Assembly: GCF_013149785.1 (NCBI RefSeq)
Contig: NZ_JABEZU010000001.1
Coordinates: 1,302,001 to 1,366,000 of the forward strand
DNA: 64,000 nucleotides
Source: Isoptericola halotolerans
Lineage (GTDB): Bacteria; Actinomycetota; Actinomycetes; Actinomycetales; Cellulomonadaceae
Direction of reading: 5' to 3'
A program made the position numbers and the translations under genes. Below are positions 15,787-24,377 of this stretch, in pieces. Numbering within the stretch: position 1 is the first letter of the stretch; the number at the start of each line of letters is the position of its first letter. The notes below the pieces were generated by a model. It had not been told where the DNA came from, ran no database searches, and saw only the letters and a program-made list of their open reading frames with translations.

Positions 15787-17442
15787 GTGACATCCTCCAC
15801 GCGCGCCCCTCGCCTGCGCGGCGGGCGGCCGGACGCTGCTGCGGCCGAGGAGCTCGGCCTCACCGTCCACGACGTCGCCCGCGACCTGCGCCGCGACGTC
15901 GCCGACGTCCGCCTCCCGCTGCCGATCGACGGTGCGGACGAGGCGTCGGCGTCGCGCGACCGGCTGCTGGCCCAGCTCGACGAGCACCTCCTGCCGCGGC
16001 TCGCCGAGCTGAGCTCGCCGGCCGTCGTCGTCGTGGCGGGCTCGACCGGCGCGGGCAAGTCCACCCTCTACAACTCCCTCCTCGGCGAAGAGGTCTCGCA
16101 GGCGGGCGTCCTGCGCCCCACCACGCGCGAACCGGTCCTGGCCTTCAACCCGGCCGACGAGGACGTCATCGCCGAGGGCCCCATCACCGAGCTGTCGCGC
16201 GTGATCCGTCACGACGGGGTCCCGCGGGGCACCGCCCTGCTGGACGCGCCCGACCTCGACTCCTTCGTGCAGGAGAACCGTTCCATCGCCCAGCAGCTCC
16301 TCGAGGGTGCAGACCTGTGGCTCTTCGTCACCACGGCGTCGCGCTACGGTGACGCCCTGCCGTGGCAGGCGCTGGCCCGCGCGACCGAGCGGGGCGCCTC
16401 CGTGGCGATGGTGCTCAACCGGGTGCCCCAGGCCGACCTGACCACGATCCGCGGCGACCTCATGACCAGGCTGCGCTCGCACGGCATGACCGACACCCCG
16501 CTGTTCGTCGTCCCCGACGTGGGCCCGCACGAAGGGCTGCTGGACGAAGCGGTCGTCCGGCAGATCAAGCGGTGGCTCAACATGCTCGCCGGGCCGGACA
16601 GGTCGCGGGCCGTGGTGGTGCGCACCCTCAAGGGGTCGCTCGCGGCGCTGCCGGGATGGGTCACCTCGCTGGCCGACGCCGTCGAGGCGCAGGCCGAGTC
16701 GGCGACGACGCTGCGTCGCACTGTCGAGGCCGAGCGTCCCGCCGCCGAGAAGCTCGCCCGGGACGCGGTGGCCGCGGGCGTCGTCGCGGGGGCGTCGGTC
16801 GAGGCCCGTTGGCGCGAGCTGTCCGGCACGGCCCGGATCGACCGCGTCAAGATCCGCGGGGACCGGGCGCGCAGCTCTCGCCGGGCCGGTCGCGCCCGCT
16901 CCGAGGCGCTCGAGGTGCTGCGCGACGACGTCGAGGCGGCTGCCCAGCGCACGCTCACCGCGTCCGGAGCACGGGTCGAGGAACGGCTGCGCGCGGTCCT
17001 CGACGGTCCGGCCGCTCCCGCCGGAGGCCGGTACGCCGCCCCGGAGACCGACGGCCGTGCCGAGGCTCGCTCGCGCGCCGTGGGACGGGCCGTCGCCTCG
17101 TGGGTGGCCGGCTCCGACGAGCGTGTGGCGGCCCTGCTCGGGCCCGATGCCGGCGCGCCGGCCCGGGCTGCCGCGAAGAGCTTCGGCGAGCGTGGCCTGG
17201 CGACCCTCCTGCTCGCTGCTGCCGCCGGCAGCGACGACGCCGGCCGGCTGCTCGCCCGCGTGCTCGGGGACGTGGCCACGGCGCCCGTGGCGTCGCTGCG
17301 GGACGACCTCGCCGACCGGGCTGCGGCCATGGTGGGCGCGGAGATCGACGCGGTGCTCGAACGGCTGGACTCACCCGACCTGGCCGACGACGCCGCCACC
17401 GCGCTGCGCCTGCGGCTCGCCGAGCTGAGGAGACTCACATGA
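15787..17442 (+). CDS. Dynamin-like GTPase, pair 1 first subunit
   Basis: A 551-residue large GTPase. An N-terminal helical segment is followed by the G domain: G1 AGSTGAGKSTLYNSL, G2 region GVLRPTTREPV, G3 LLDAPDLDS and G4 LNRVP. The second half is predicted helical, with an arginine-rich segment and only a short hydrophobic stretch (GLATLLLAAAAG), so it probably is not membrane-spanning by itself. Bacterial dynamin-like pairs remodel or fuse membranes. The GTG start follows a CAGGAT box by six bases. Its stop overlaps the ATG of the partner gene (ATGA). It is a paralogue of the 22374-24377 product. Confidence 0.83.
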   Translation: MTSSTRAPRLRGGRPDAAAAEELGLTVHDVARDLRRDVADVRLPLPIDGADEASASRDRLLAQLDEHLLPRLAELSSPAVVVVAGSTGAGKSTLYNSLLGEEVSQAGVLRPTTREPVLAFNPADEDVIAEGPITELSRVIRHDGVPRGTALLDAPDLDSFVQENRSIAQQLLEGADLWLFVTTASRYGDALPWQALARATERGASVAMVLNRVPQADLTTIRGDLMTRLRSHGMTDTPLFVVPDVGPHEGLLDEAVVRQIKRWLNMLAGPDRSRAVVVRTLKGSLAALPGWVTSLADAVEAQAESATTLRRTVEAERPAAEKLARDAVAAGVVAGASVEARWRELSGTARIDRVKIRGDRARSSRRAGRARSEALEVLRDDVEAAAQRTLTASGARVEERLRAVLDGPAAPAGGRYAAPETDGRAEARSRAVGRAVASWVAGSDERVAALLGPDAGAPARAAAKSFGERGLATLLLAAAAGSDDAGRLLARVLGDVATAPVASLRDDLADRAAAMVGAEIDAVLERLDSPDLADDAATALRLRLAELRRLT

Positions 17443-19016
17443 CCACGGCCTCGCACGACGCGACCCTGCGTGCGCGCACCGAGGATCTCGCCGAGGCGCT
17501 CGCGCTCGCCGGGACCCGGCTCGACCGCGCGACGGCGCAGCGGGTCGAGACCGCCGTCGAGGGGGTGCGCCGCCGGCTCGAGCTCGGGGTGGACCACACC
17601 GTCGTGGCGTTCGCCGGCGGCACCGGGTCGGGCAAGTCCAGCCTGTTCAACAAGATCTCGCGGCTGACGTTCGCGGACGTCGGGGTCAAACGACCGACGA
17701 CGGCGCGGGTCACCTCGTGCTCGTGGTCCGACGGGGCCGAGCCGCTCCTGGACTGGATCGGGGTCGACCGGGAGCGCCGCATCACGCACAGCGAGGATCT
17801 CGAGGGGGACGGAGCCGCAGGGCTCGCGGGCCTGGTGCTGCTGGACCTGCCCGACCACGACTCGGTCGAGCCCGCCCACCGTGAGGTCGTGGACCGGGTG
17901 CTGCCCCTGGTCGACCTGCTCGTCTGGGTCGTCGACCCGCAGAAGTACGCCGACGACGCCCTGCACACCGGTTACCTGCGGGGGCAGGTCGGGTCGGAGT
18001 CCTCCATGGTGCTCGTGCTCAACCAGGTCGACACGGTGCCCGACTCTCAGCGGGAGAACCTCGTCGAGGACCTGGGCCGTCTGCTGGCGGACGACGGTCT
18101 CGCCGGCGTGCACGTCCAGCCGGTCTCCGCGAAGACCGGTGAGGGCATCTCCCGTGTGCGCGAGATCCTGGAGGAGGCGTGCGCCCGTCGATCGGTCGCC
18201 GCGGGGCGTGCTGCGGCCGAGCTGGACGGTGCGGCGGCGGCGCTGCTCGCGCAGACGCCCGCGGACGTCCCGTGGCAGCTGGACGCCGCGGTGGACCGTG
18301 AGCTCGAGCCCGTGGTGGGCGCCACCGGGCTGGACGCGGTCGCGAGCCAGGTCGGTGCTGCCGTGCGCAACGGCTACGGCATGCCCGAGCTCCCGGCGCC
18401 GGACCGGGACACGATCGCCCTGTCGCGGGCACGCTGGCTGACCAGGGCCGGTGCGGCCCTGCGACCGGGGTGGCAGCGGTCGCTGGCCGAGTCGGTGTCC
18501 GGTGCCGACCGCCTCCGTGCTGCGGTGGCCGGTGCCCTCAAGGGCGTCGACCTCGACGTGCGGGGCCCGGCGTCCTCGCGGGCGATGCGTCGTGCCGCGT
18601 GGGCCGCCGCCGCTGCGGGTCTGCTCCTGGTGGTCGTGGGGACGCTCGCGGTGACGGCGGTGCTCGAGGTGCCCGGGCCGTGGGACCAGGTGCTGCTGGT
18701 CGTCGCCGGGCTGCTCCTCGTGACAGCGGTCGTGCTCACGGTCGTGCGGGTGGCGATGCGTCGCCGTCTGGCGCGACGGCGTGCCGCGGAGGTCGCGCGG
18801 CGTGGCCGGGAGGTCGTCCGGGAGGTGCTGGTGCACCAGCTGGGTGAGCCGACGCAACGAGTCCTCGTCGACCACCGACGCGTGCGTGAGCTCGCCCGGT
18901 CGGCCCGCGACCTGCCGTCGTCGCGACCGTTGACCGGGGCTCTGAGGCTTCCCACAGAGGGGACCTCGTCCACAGGTGCGCCCGGCGAGGGCGACAGGGC
19001 CACCGCGTCCACCTGA
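17439..19016 (+). CDS. Dynamin-like GTPase, pair 1 second subunit, membrane-anchored
   Basis: A 525-residue GTPase: G1 AGGTGSGKSSLFNKI, G2 GVKRPTTARV, G3 LLDLPDHDS and G4 LNQVD, followed by QKYADDALHTGYL in the interval. Two adjacent membrane helices (about residues 385-440) sit ahead of an Arg-rich tail, matching the hairpin anchor of bacterial dynamin partners. A shorter helical segment links them to the G domain. The ATG at 17439 overlaps the first subunit's stop, so the two are made together and probably assemble as a heteromer at the membrane. The paralogue is at 24374-26053. Confidence 0.83.
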   Translation: MTTASHDATLRARTEDLAEALALAGTRLDRATAQRVETAVEGVRRRLELGVDHTVVAFAGGTGSGKSSLFNKISRLTFADVGVKRPTTARVTSCSWSDGAEPLLDWIGVDRERRITHSEDLEGDGAAGLAGLVLLDLPDHDSVEPAHREVVDRVLPLVDLLVWVVDPQKYADDALHTGYLRGQVGSESSMVLVLNQVDTVPDSQRENLVEDLGRLLADDGLAGVHVQPVSAKTGEGISRVREILEEACARRSVAAGRAAAELDGAAAALLAQTPADVPWQLDAAVDRELEPVVGATGLDAVASQVGAAVRNGYGMPELPAPDRDTIALSRARWLTRAGAALRPGWQRSLAESVSGADRLRAAVAGALKGVDLDVRGPASSRAMRRAAWAAAAAGLLLVVVGTLAVTAVLEVPGPWDQVLLVVAGLLLVTAVVLTVVRVAMRRRLARRRAAEVARRGREVVREVLVHQLGEPTQRVLVDHRRVRELARSARDLPSSRPLTGALRLPTEGTSSTGAPGEGDRATAST

Positions 19017-19065
19017 GCCTGGGGTCGTGGCCGGCACGGTGCCGGCCCGGACCTCAGGAGGAACC

Positions 19066-19596
19066 ATGAGCGATGCGATCGTCACCGTGACCGGCTACGT
19101 CGGGACCAGCCCCGCCCTGCACCTGTCACCCAACGACGTGCCCTGGACGAGCTTCCGCGTGGCCAGCACCCGCCGGGTCCGGGACCCGCAGAGCGGCGAG
19201 TGGCGCGACGGGCGGACTGCGTGGTTCACCGTCAAGGCCTTCCGCGGCGCGGCGAGGACCGTCAGCGAGTCCCTCGTCCAGGGCCAGCCGGTGGTGCTGA
19301 CCGGCCGGCTGTCCACCGAGGAGTGGACCGACAAGGACGGCCGGGAGCGCACGAGCCTGGTGGTGGACGCCGACGCCGTCGGTCCGGACGCGACGCGCGG
19401 CATGACCCGGTTCACGAGGGTGGTCCACGAACCGGCGACCGGAGGTGCCACGGACACGGTCCGGCGCCCCGACCCGTGGGCCGCCGCCACGACGACGGAC
19501 GACCCCCGGTCCGTCGTCGACGACCTCGTCGAGGACGCCGGTGACGACGTCGGTGGCGACCGAGCGGACGAGGCGCTGACGCCGGTCGCCGGTTGA
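19066..19596 (+). CDS. ssb: Single-stranded DNA-binding protein, without acidic tail motif
   Basis: A 176-residue SSB with an OB fold in residues 1-110: IVTVTGYVGTSPALH, WTSFRVASTRRVRD, WFTVKAFRGAA and VVLTGRLSTEEW. The C-terminal third is acidic and disordered but does not end in the DDDIPF-type motif that recruits partner proteins; it ends in LTPVAG. It is therefore a second-type SSB (as in SsbB of other actinobacteria) rather than the replication SSB. The ATG at 19066 has CAGGAGG ahead. It lies 49 bases after the dynamin pair, on the same strand. Confidence 0.88.
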   Translation: MSDAIVTVTGYVGTSPALHLSPNDVPWTSFRVASTRRVRDPQSGEWRDGRTAWFTVKAFRGAARTVSESLVQGQPVVLTGRLSTEEWTDKDGRERTSLVVDADAVGPDATRGMTRFTRVVHEPATGGATDTVRRPDPWAAATTTDDPRSVVDDLVEDAGDDVGGDRADEALTPVAG

Positions 19597-19615
19597 GCGG
19601 TGTCGCGTAGGCTGG

Positions 19616-19658
19616 GGGACCGGTCGCACGCCGTCACTCCCGGCGTGCCGCCGGTCCC
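19616..19658 (+). promoter_or_regulatory. Structured 5' leader of ettA
   Basis: After a TAGGCT -10 box (19609-19614), the predicted transcript begins directly with a two-part stem: GGGACCGG (19616-19623) with CCGGTCCC (19651-19658), and inside it GCACGCCG (19626-19633) with CGGCGTGC (19641-19648), loop seven bases. The stem ends 36 bases before the start codon. It could stall or protect the mRNA. Confidence 0.55.
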
Positions 19659-19694
19659 ACTCCAACAGCGCGATCGAACGGTGGAAACGAGCCA

Positions 19695-21377
19695 GTGGCT
19701 GAGTTCATCTACTCCATGTACAAGGCGCGCAAGGCGCACGGCGACAAGGTCATCCTCGACGACGTGTCGCTGAACTTCTACCCCGGTGCCAAGATCGGCG
19801 TCGTCGGACCCAACGGTGCCGGGAAGTCCACGATCCTCAAGATCATGGCCGGTCTCGACCAGCCGTCGAACGGTGAGGCCAGGCTCTCGCCGGGCTACAC
19901 CGTCGGCATCCTGCAGCAGGAGCCGCCCCTCAACGAGGAGAAGACGGTGCTGGGCAACGTGGAGGAGGCGGTCGGGCCGATCAAGGCCAAGGTCGACCGC
20001 TTCAACGAGATCTCTGCGCTCATGGCCGAGCCCGACGCCGACTTCGACGCGCTGATGGGGGAGATGGGCGAGCTGCAGGAGGCCATCGACGCCGCCGACG
20101 CCTGGGACCTCGACTCCCAGCTCGAGCAGGCGATGGACGCCCTGCGCTGCCCGCCGCCGGACGCCGACGTCACCGTGCTCTCCGGGGGTGAGCGGCGTCG
20201 TGTCGCCCTGTGCAAGCTGCTGCTGGAGAAGCCGGACCTGCTGCTGCTCGACGAGCCGACGAACCACCTGGACGCCGAGTCCGTGCTGTGGTTGGAGCAG
20301 CACCTGGCGACCTACCCGGGCGCCGTGCTCGCCGTCACCCACGACCGCTACTTCCTCGACCACGTCGCCGAGTGGATCTGCGAGGTCGACCGCGGCCGGC
20401 TGTACCCGTACGAGGGCAACTACTCCACGTACCTGGAGAAGAAGCAGGCGCGGCTGGAGGTCCAGGGCAAGAAGGACCAGAAGCTCGCCAAGCGTCTGAA
20501 GGACGAGCTGGAGTGGGTGCGATCCAACGCCAAGGGCCGCCAGACCAAGTCGAAGGCCCGTCTGGCCCGCTACGAGGAGATGGCGGCCGAGGCGGAGCGC
20601 ACCAAGAAGCTCGACTTCGAGGAGATCCAGATCCCCGCCGGTCCCCGGCTCGGTAGCGTGGTGCTGGAGGCGGAAGGGCTGCAGAAGGGCTTCGACGACC
20701 GCCGGCTCATCGACGGACTCTCCTTCACCCTGCCGCGCAACGGCATCGTCGGCGTCATCGGCCCGAACGGCGTCGGCAAGACGACGTTGTTCAAGACCAT
20801 CGTCGGCATGGAGCCGCTGGACGGCGGCGACCTCAAGGTCGGCGAGACCGTCAAGATCTCCTACGTCGACCAGTCCCGCGGGGGCATCGACCCGAAGAAG
20901 TCGCTGTGGGAGGTCGTCTCGGACGGGCTCGACTTCATCCAGGTCGGCAACGTCGAGATCCCCTCGCGCGCCTACGTGGCGTCGTTCGGCTTCAAGGGCG
21001 CCGACCAGCAGAAGGCGGCGGGGGTGCTCTCCGGCGGTGAGCGCAACCGGCTGAACCTCGCGCTGACGCTCAAGCAGGGCGGCAACCTGCTGCTGCTCGA
21101 CGAGCCGACGAACGACCTGGACGTCGAGACGCTCGGCTCCCTGGAGAACGCGCTGCTCGAGTTCCCGGGCTGCGCCGTCGTGGTCTCCCACGACCGGTGG
21201 TTCCTCGACCGCGTCGCGACCCACATCCTCGCCTACGAGGGCACCGAGGAGGACCCGGCGAACTGGTACTGGTTCGAGGGCAACTTCGCCTCCTACGAGG
21301 AGAACAAGGTCGAGCGCCTGGGTGCCGAGGCGGCCCGCCCGCACCGCGTGACCTACCGACGCCTGACGCGCGACTGA
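19695..21377 (+). CDS. ettA: Energy-dependent translational throttle protein EttA (ABC-F)
   Basis: A 560-residue ABC-F protein with two ATPase domains and no membrane segment. The first has Walker A GPNGAGKST (residues 38-46), signature LSGGERRRVAL and Walker B LLLLDEPTNHLD; the second has GPNGVGKTT, LSGGERNRLNL and LLLLDEPTNDLD. Between them lies the charged P-site tRNA-interaction motif (LAKRLKDELEWVRSNAKGRQ region). EttA binds the ribosomal E site and gates the first peptide bond when ATP/ADP falls. The GTG at 19695 has GGAAACGAG ahead. A strong hairpin follows the gene. It sits between two dynamin pairs with no evident functional link. Confidence 0.95.
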   Translation: MAEFIYSMYKARKAHGDKVILDDVSLNFYPGAKIGVVGPNGAGKSTILKIMAGLDQPSNGEARLSPGYTVGILQQEPPLNEEKTVLGNVEEAVGPIKAKVDRFNEISALMAEPDADFDALMGEMGELQEAIDAADAWDLDSQLEQAMDALRCPPPDADVTVLSGGERRRVALCKLLLEKPDLLLLDEPTNHLDAESVLWLEQHLATYPGAVLAVTHDRYFLDHVAEWICEVDRGRLYPYEGNYSTYLEKKQARLEVQGKKDQKLAKRLKDELEWVRSNAKGRQTKSKARLARYEEMAAEAERTKKLDFEEIQIPAGPRLGSVVLEAEGLQKGFDDRRLIDGLSFTLPRNGIVGVIGPNGVGKTTLFKTIVGMEPLDGGDLKVGETVKISYVDQSRGGIDPKKSLWEVVSDGLDFIQVGNVEIPSRAYVASFGFKGADQQKAAGVLSGGERNRLNLALTLKQGGNLLLLDEPTNDLDVETLGSLENALLEFPGCAVVVSHDRWFLDRVATHILAYEGTEEDPANWYWFEGNFASYEENKVERLGAEAARPHRVTYRRLTRD

Positions 21378-21385
21378 CCGCTGCT

Positions 21386-21413
21386 CCCGGAGGGCTCGAT
21401 GGAGCCCTCCGGG
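21386..21413 (+). terminator. Hairpin terminator of ettA
   Basis: Arms CCCGGAGGGCTC (21386-21397) and GAGCCCTCCGGG (21402-21413) pair perfectly over 12 bp with a four-base loop, nine bases after the ettA stop. Confidence 0.8.
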
Positions 21414-21479
21414 ACTGGCGAGCAGGTCGCGGTGGTCGTACGTTGCCCAGGAGAAGTCCACTCTCCGAGGTGACTCGCC

Positions 21480-22307
21480 ATGCCGGTCGATCGCACGTCG
21501 CAGGAGCAGGGCCGTCGCGTGTGGGCGGCCGGGGACTGGGACGAGGTCGCGGGCTACGTCCAGGGGATCGGTCCGCGGCTGCTCGACGCGTTGGACATCA
21601 CCCCGGGCATGACGCTGCTCGACATCGCCGCCGGCAGCGGGAGCTCGGTGGCCATCCCAGCGGCACTGCGAGGCGCCGACGTCGTCGCGTCCGACCTGGT
21701 CGCCCAGCACTTCGAGGCCGGCCGGCGCCGTGCCCGTCGTGCCGGTGCGGACCTGGAGTGGGTGGAGGCGGATGCGCTCGACCTGCCCTTCGCCGACGGC
21801 GCCTTCGACCGGGTCGCCTCAGCGATCGGTCACATGTTTGCGCCGGACCACGCGCTCGCGGCCTCCGAAGCGGCGCGTGTCTGCCGTCCCGGTGGGTTCC
21901 TCGGGTTCGCCTGCTGGACACCTGAGGGTGTGATCGGGCAGATGTTCCGCGCGACGAGCGCCTACCTCCCCCCGCCGCCGGCCGGTTCCACGCCGCCTCC
22001 GCTCTGGGGCGACGAGCGCCATGTACGTGATCTCCTCGAACCGCTCGGTCTCGAGGTGCGCTGCGAGCGGTTGGTCAACGTCTTCGTCGACGACAGCATC
22101 GAGGCCTACCACCAGGGGACCGAGAAGCACTTCGGTCCCCTGGTGGCTGCGCGGGAGACGCTCGACGCCGACTCCTGGGACGCGTTGCGGACGGACCTGG
22201 ACAGGATCTTCCGGGACGCCAACCTCGCGACCGACGGCACCATGCGGTTCGAGGGCGAGTACCTCCAGATCATCGCCCACAAGCCGGACTCTTCTCGGGG
22301 GACGTGA
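21480..22307 (+). CDS. Class I SAM-dependent methyltransferase
   Basis: A 275-residue Rossmann methyltransferase. Motif I is LLDIAAGSGSSVAIPAALRG (residues 47-66), motif II has VVASDLV, and motif III region is WVEADALDLPFADGAFDRV. A phenylalanine/tyrosine-rich C-terminal half could bind the acceptor. The UbiE/sterol-type arrangement suggests a small-molecule or lipid acceptor, but the sequence does not fix it. The ATG at 21480 follows GAGGTGA. It stands alone between ettA and the second dynamin pair. Confidence 0.85.
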   Translation: MPVDRTSQEQGRRVWAAGDWDEVAGYVQGIGPRLLDALDITPGMTLLDIAAGSGSSVAIPAALRGADVVASDLVAQHFEAGRRRARRAGADLEWVEADALDLPFADGAFDRVASAIGHMFAPDHALAASEAARVCRPGGFLGFACWTPEGVIGQMFRATSAYLPPPPAGSTPPPLWGDERHVRDLLEPLGLEVRCERLVNVFVDDSIEAYHQGTEKHFGPLVAARETLDADSWDALRTDLDRIFRDANLATDGTMRFEGEYLQIIAHKPDSSRGT

Positions 22308-22373
22308 CGTCATCGGGACCACGACGGCGCGGTGGTCCCGGTGCGGAACGTCCGTTGTGTGCAGACTGGGTCC

Positions 22374-24377
22374 ATGAGCGACAGCGGTCCCGTCTCGGCG
22401 AACTCAGCGCTGACTCCTGACAGCACCACGGCGGACCTGCTCGATGCCCTGGACACCCTCCGTGCGCGGCTCGGCGCCCTGCGCCTCCCCCTGGAGACGC
22501 CGGGCGTGCACGCCGCCCGCTCGGACCTGGCCCGCGCCACCGATCAGCTCGACGACTACCTGCTGCCGCGTCTGCGCGCCGAGCGTGCGCCGCTGCTCGT
22601 CGTGGTCGGAGGTTCCACCGGTGCCGGCAAGTCCACGCTCGTCAACTCCCTGCTCGGCGAGCAGGTGACGGCCCCCGGCGTGCTCAGGCCCACGACGCGC
22701 GCGCCGGTCCTCGTTCATCACCCGCTCGACGCGCGGTGGTTCACCGGGGACCGTGTGCTGCCGGGCCTGCCGCGGACCTCGCAGCACACCGACCGGCCCC
22801 GCGAGGACCGGTCGGTCGGGCGGGCGCTGCGACTGGTGGCCAGCGCCAACCTGCCGCAGGGGATGGCGCTCCTGGACGCCCCCGACGTCGACTCGCTCGA
22901 GCAGGCCAACCGGGACCTCGCGGCGCAGCTGCTCGGTGCGGCCGACCTGTGGGTGTTCGTCACCACGGCCGCCCGGTACGCCGACGCCGTGCCCTGGGAG
23001 CTGCTCGTGACGGCCGCCGCGCGGCGCGCGCAGGTCGCCCTGGTCCTCGACCGTGTGGACCCCGGGGCGGAGGAGGTCGCCGCGGACCTGCGCCGGCTCA
23101 TGGTCGAGCACGGCCTCGGTGAGGCGGCGATGTTCGTGGTGCCCGAGTCGGGCACGGCCGGCGCGGAGGCGTGGACCGACGGTCTGCTCCCGGAGCAGTC
23201 GATCGGCGAGCTCGCGACCTGGCTGTCCGGCCTCGGTGGCGACCCCGAGGCCCGCGCCCGGGTGATCGCCTCGACGCGCGACGGCGTCGTCGACGATCTC
23301 GTGCGGCGCGCCACCGAGCTCGCCCAGGAGTCCGACACCCAGCACGCGACCGACGCGAGGTTGCGCGACGCTGTCGAGCGTCACCACGCCGAGGCGTCGC
23401 GCCAGGCGCAGGAGGCCACGTCGGACGGAGCGCTGCTGCGTGGCGAGGTCCTCGCGCGCTGGCAGGACTTCATCGGCACCGGCGAGTTCTTCCGGGCGCT
23501 GGAGGTCCGGGCGGGGAAGGTGCGCGACGCCGTCGGACGGGTCGTCCGTGGTCGTCCGAAGGAGGCGCCACAGGTGGAGCAGGCGATCGCTCACGGCCTG
23601 GAGTCGGTCATCCTCGACGCGGCCGAGCAGGCCGCCGAGCGCACCTACGCCGCCTGGCGCTCCGACGCTGCGGGGGCCGCGCTGCTGGACGGTCTGGAGC
23701 TGAGCCGCACCGCGCCCGGCCTGCGCGCCGAGGTCTCCGCGACCATCCGCGCCTGGCAGGGTGACGTGCTCGAGCTGGTCCGGGAGCAGGGGCAGAGCCG
23801 TCGAGGGACCGCCCGGGCGCTGTCGTTCGGGATCAACGCGCTCGGGGTGAGCCTGATGGTGGTGGTCTTCGCCTCGACGGCGGGCCTCACTGGCCTGGAG
23901 ATCGGCATCGCGGGGGGCACGGCGGTGGTGGCGCAGAAGCTGCTCGAGGCCGTGTTCGGAGACGACGCGGTACGCCGCCTCGCGGCACAGGCGAAGGAGC
24001 GCCTCGTCGCCCGGATCGACACCGTGCTGCGTGGTCAGGCCGCGCGCTACACCGCCCAGCTCGACGCCCTGGGCACGGACGACGTGCCGGGGGACCGGCT
24101 CCGCGACGCCGCGCGGGCCGTCGCCGAGGCCGCCCGCCGCGAGCGCGGGACACGGTCGCGGGTCGACGACGGTCTCACCCGGCCGTGGAGCGGCGGGCTG
24201 CTGCGCGGAGCCGGGACCTTCCGTCCGGCCACGGGGCCGGACGGCGTGCCGGTGGTGCCGGGGATGGCGGGACGTGCCGGCGCGGCGCGCGCCGAGGAAG
24301 CGGCCGACGGCGGCGACGCCACGCGCGGGGGACGCCGGCCGTTCTGGCGGCGATGGAGACGGAAGGACCAGCCATGA
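22374..24377 (+). CDS. Dynamin-like GTPase, pair 2 first subunit, membrane-anchored
   Basis: A 667-residue paralogue of the 15787-17442 product. The G domain has VGGSTGAGKSTLVNSL, GVLRPTTRAPV and LLDAPDVDS; the G4 position reads LDRVD. The helical second half contains a hydrophobic hairpin (about residues 483-525, LMVVVFASTAGL then GIAGGTAVVAQ), which the pair-1 homologue has lost. A basic and Gly/Ala-rich tail ends the protein. The ATG at 22374 is six bases after CAGACT. The next gene overlaps by four bases (ATGA). Confidence 0.84.
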   Translation: MSDSGPVSANSALTPDSTTADLLDALDTLRARLGALRLPLETPGVHAARSDLARATDQLDDYLLPRLRAERAPLLVVVGGSTGAGKSTLVNSLLGEQVTAPGVLRPTTRAPVLVHHPLDARWFTGDRVLPGLPRTSQHTDRPREDRSVGRALRLVASANLPQGMALLDAPDVDSLEQANRDLAAQLLGAADLWVFVTTAARYADAVPWELLVTAAARRAQVALVLDRVDPGAEEVAADLRRLMVEHGLGEAAMFVVPESGTAGAEAWTDGLLPEQSIGELATWLSGLGGDPEARARVIASTRDGVVDDLVRRATELAQESDTQHATDARLRDAVERHHAEASRQAQEATSDGALLRGEVLARWQDFIGTGEFFRALEVRAGKVRDAVGRVVRGRPKEAPQVEQAIAHGLESVILDAAEQAAERTYAAWRSDAAGAALLDGLELSRTAPGLRAEVSATIRAWQGDVLELVREQGQSRRGTARALSFGINALGVSLMVVVFASTAGLTGLEIGIAGGTAVVAQKLLEAVFGDDAVRRLAAQAKERLVARIDTVLRGQAARYTAQLDALGTDDVPGDRLRDAARAVAEAARRERGTRSRVDDGLTRPWSGGLLRGAGTFRPATGPDGVPVVPGMAGRAGAARAEEAADGGDATRGGRRPFWRRWRRKDQP

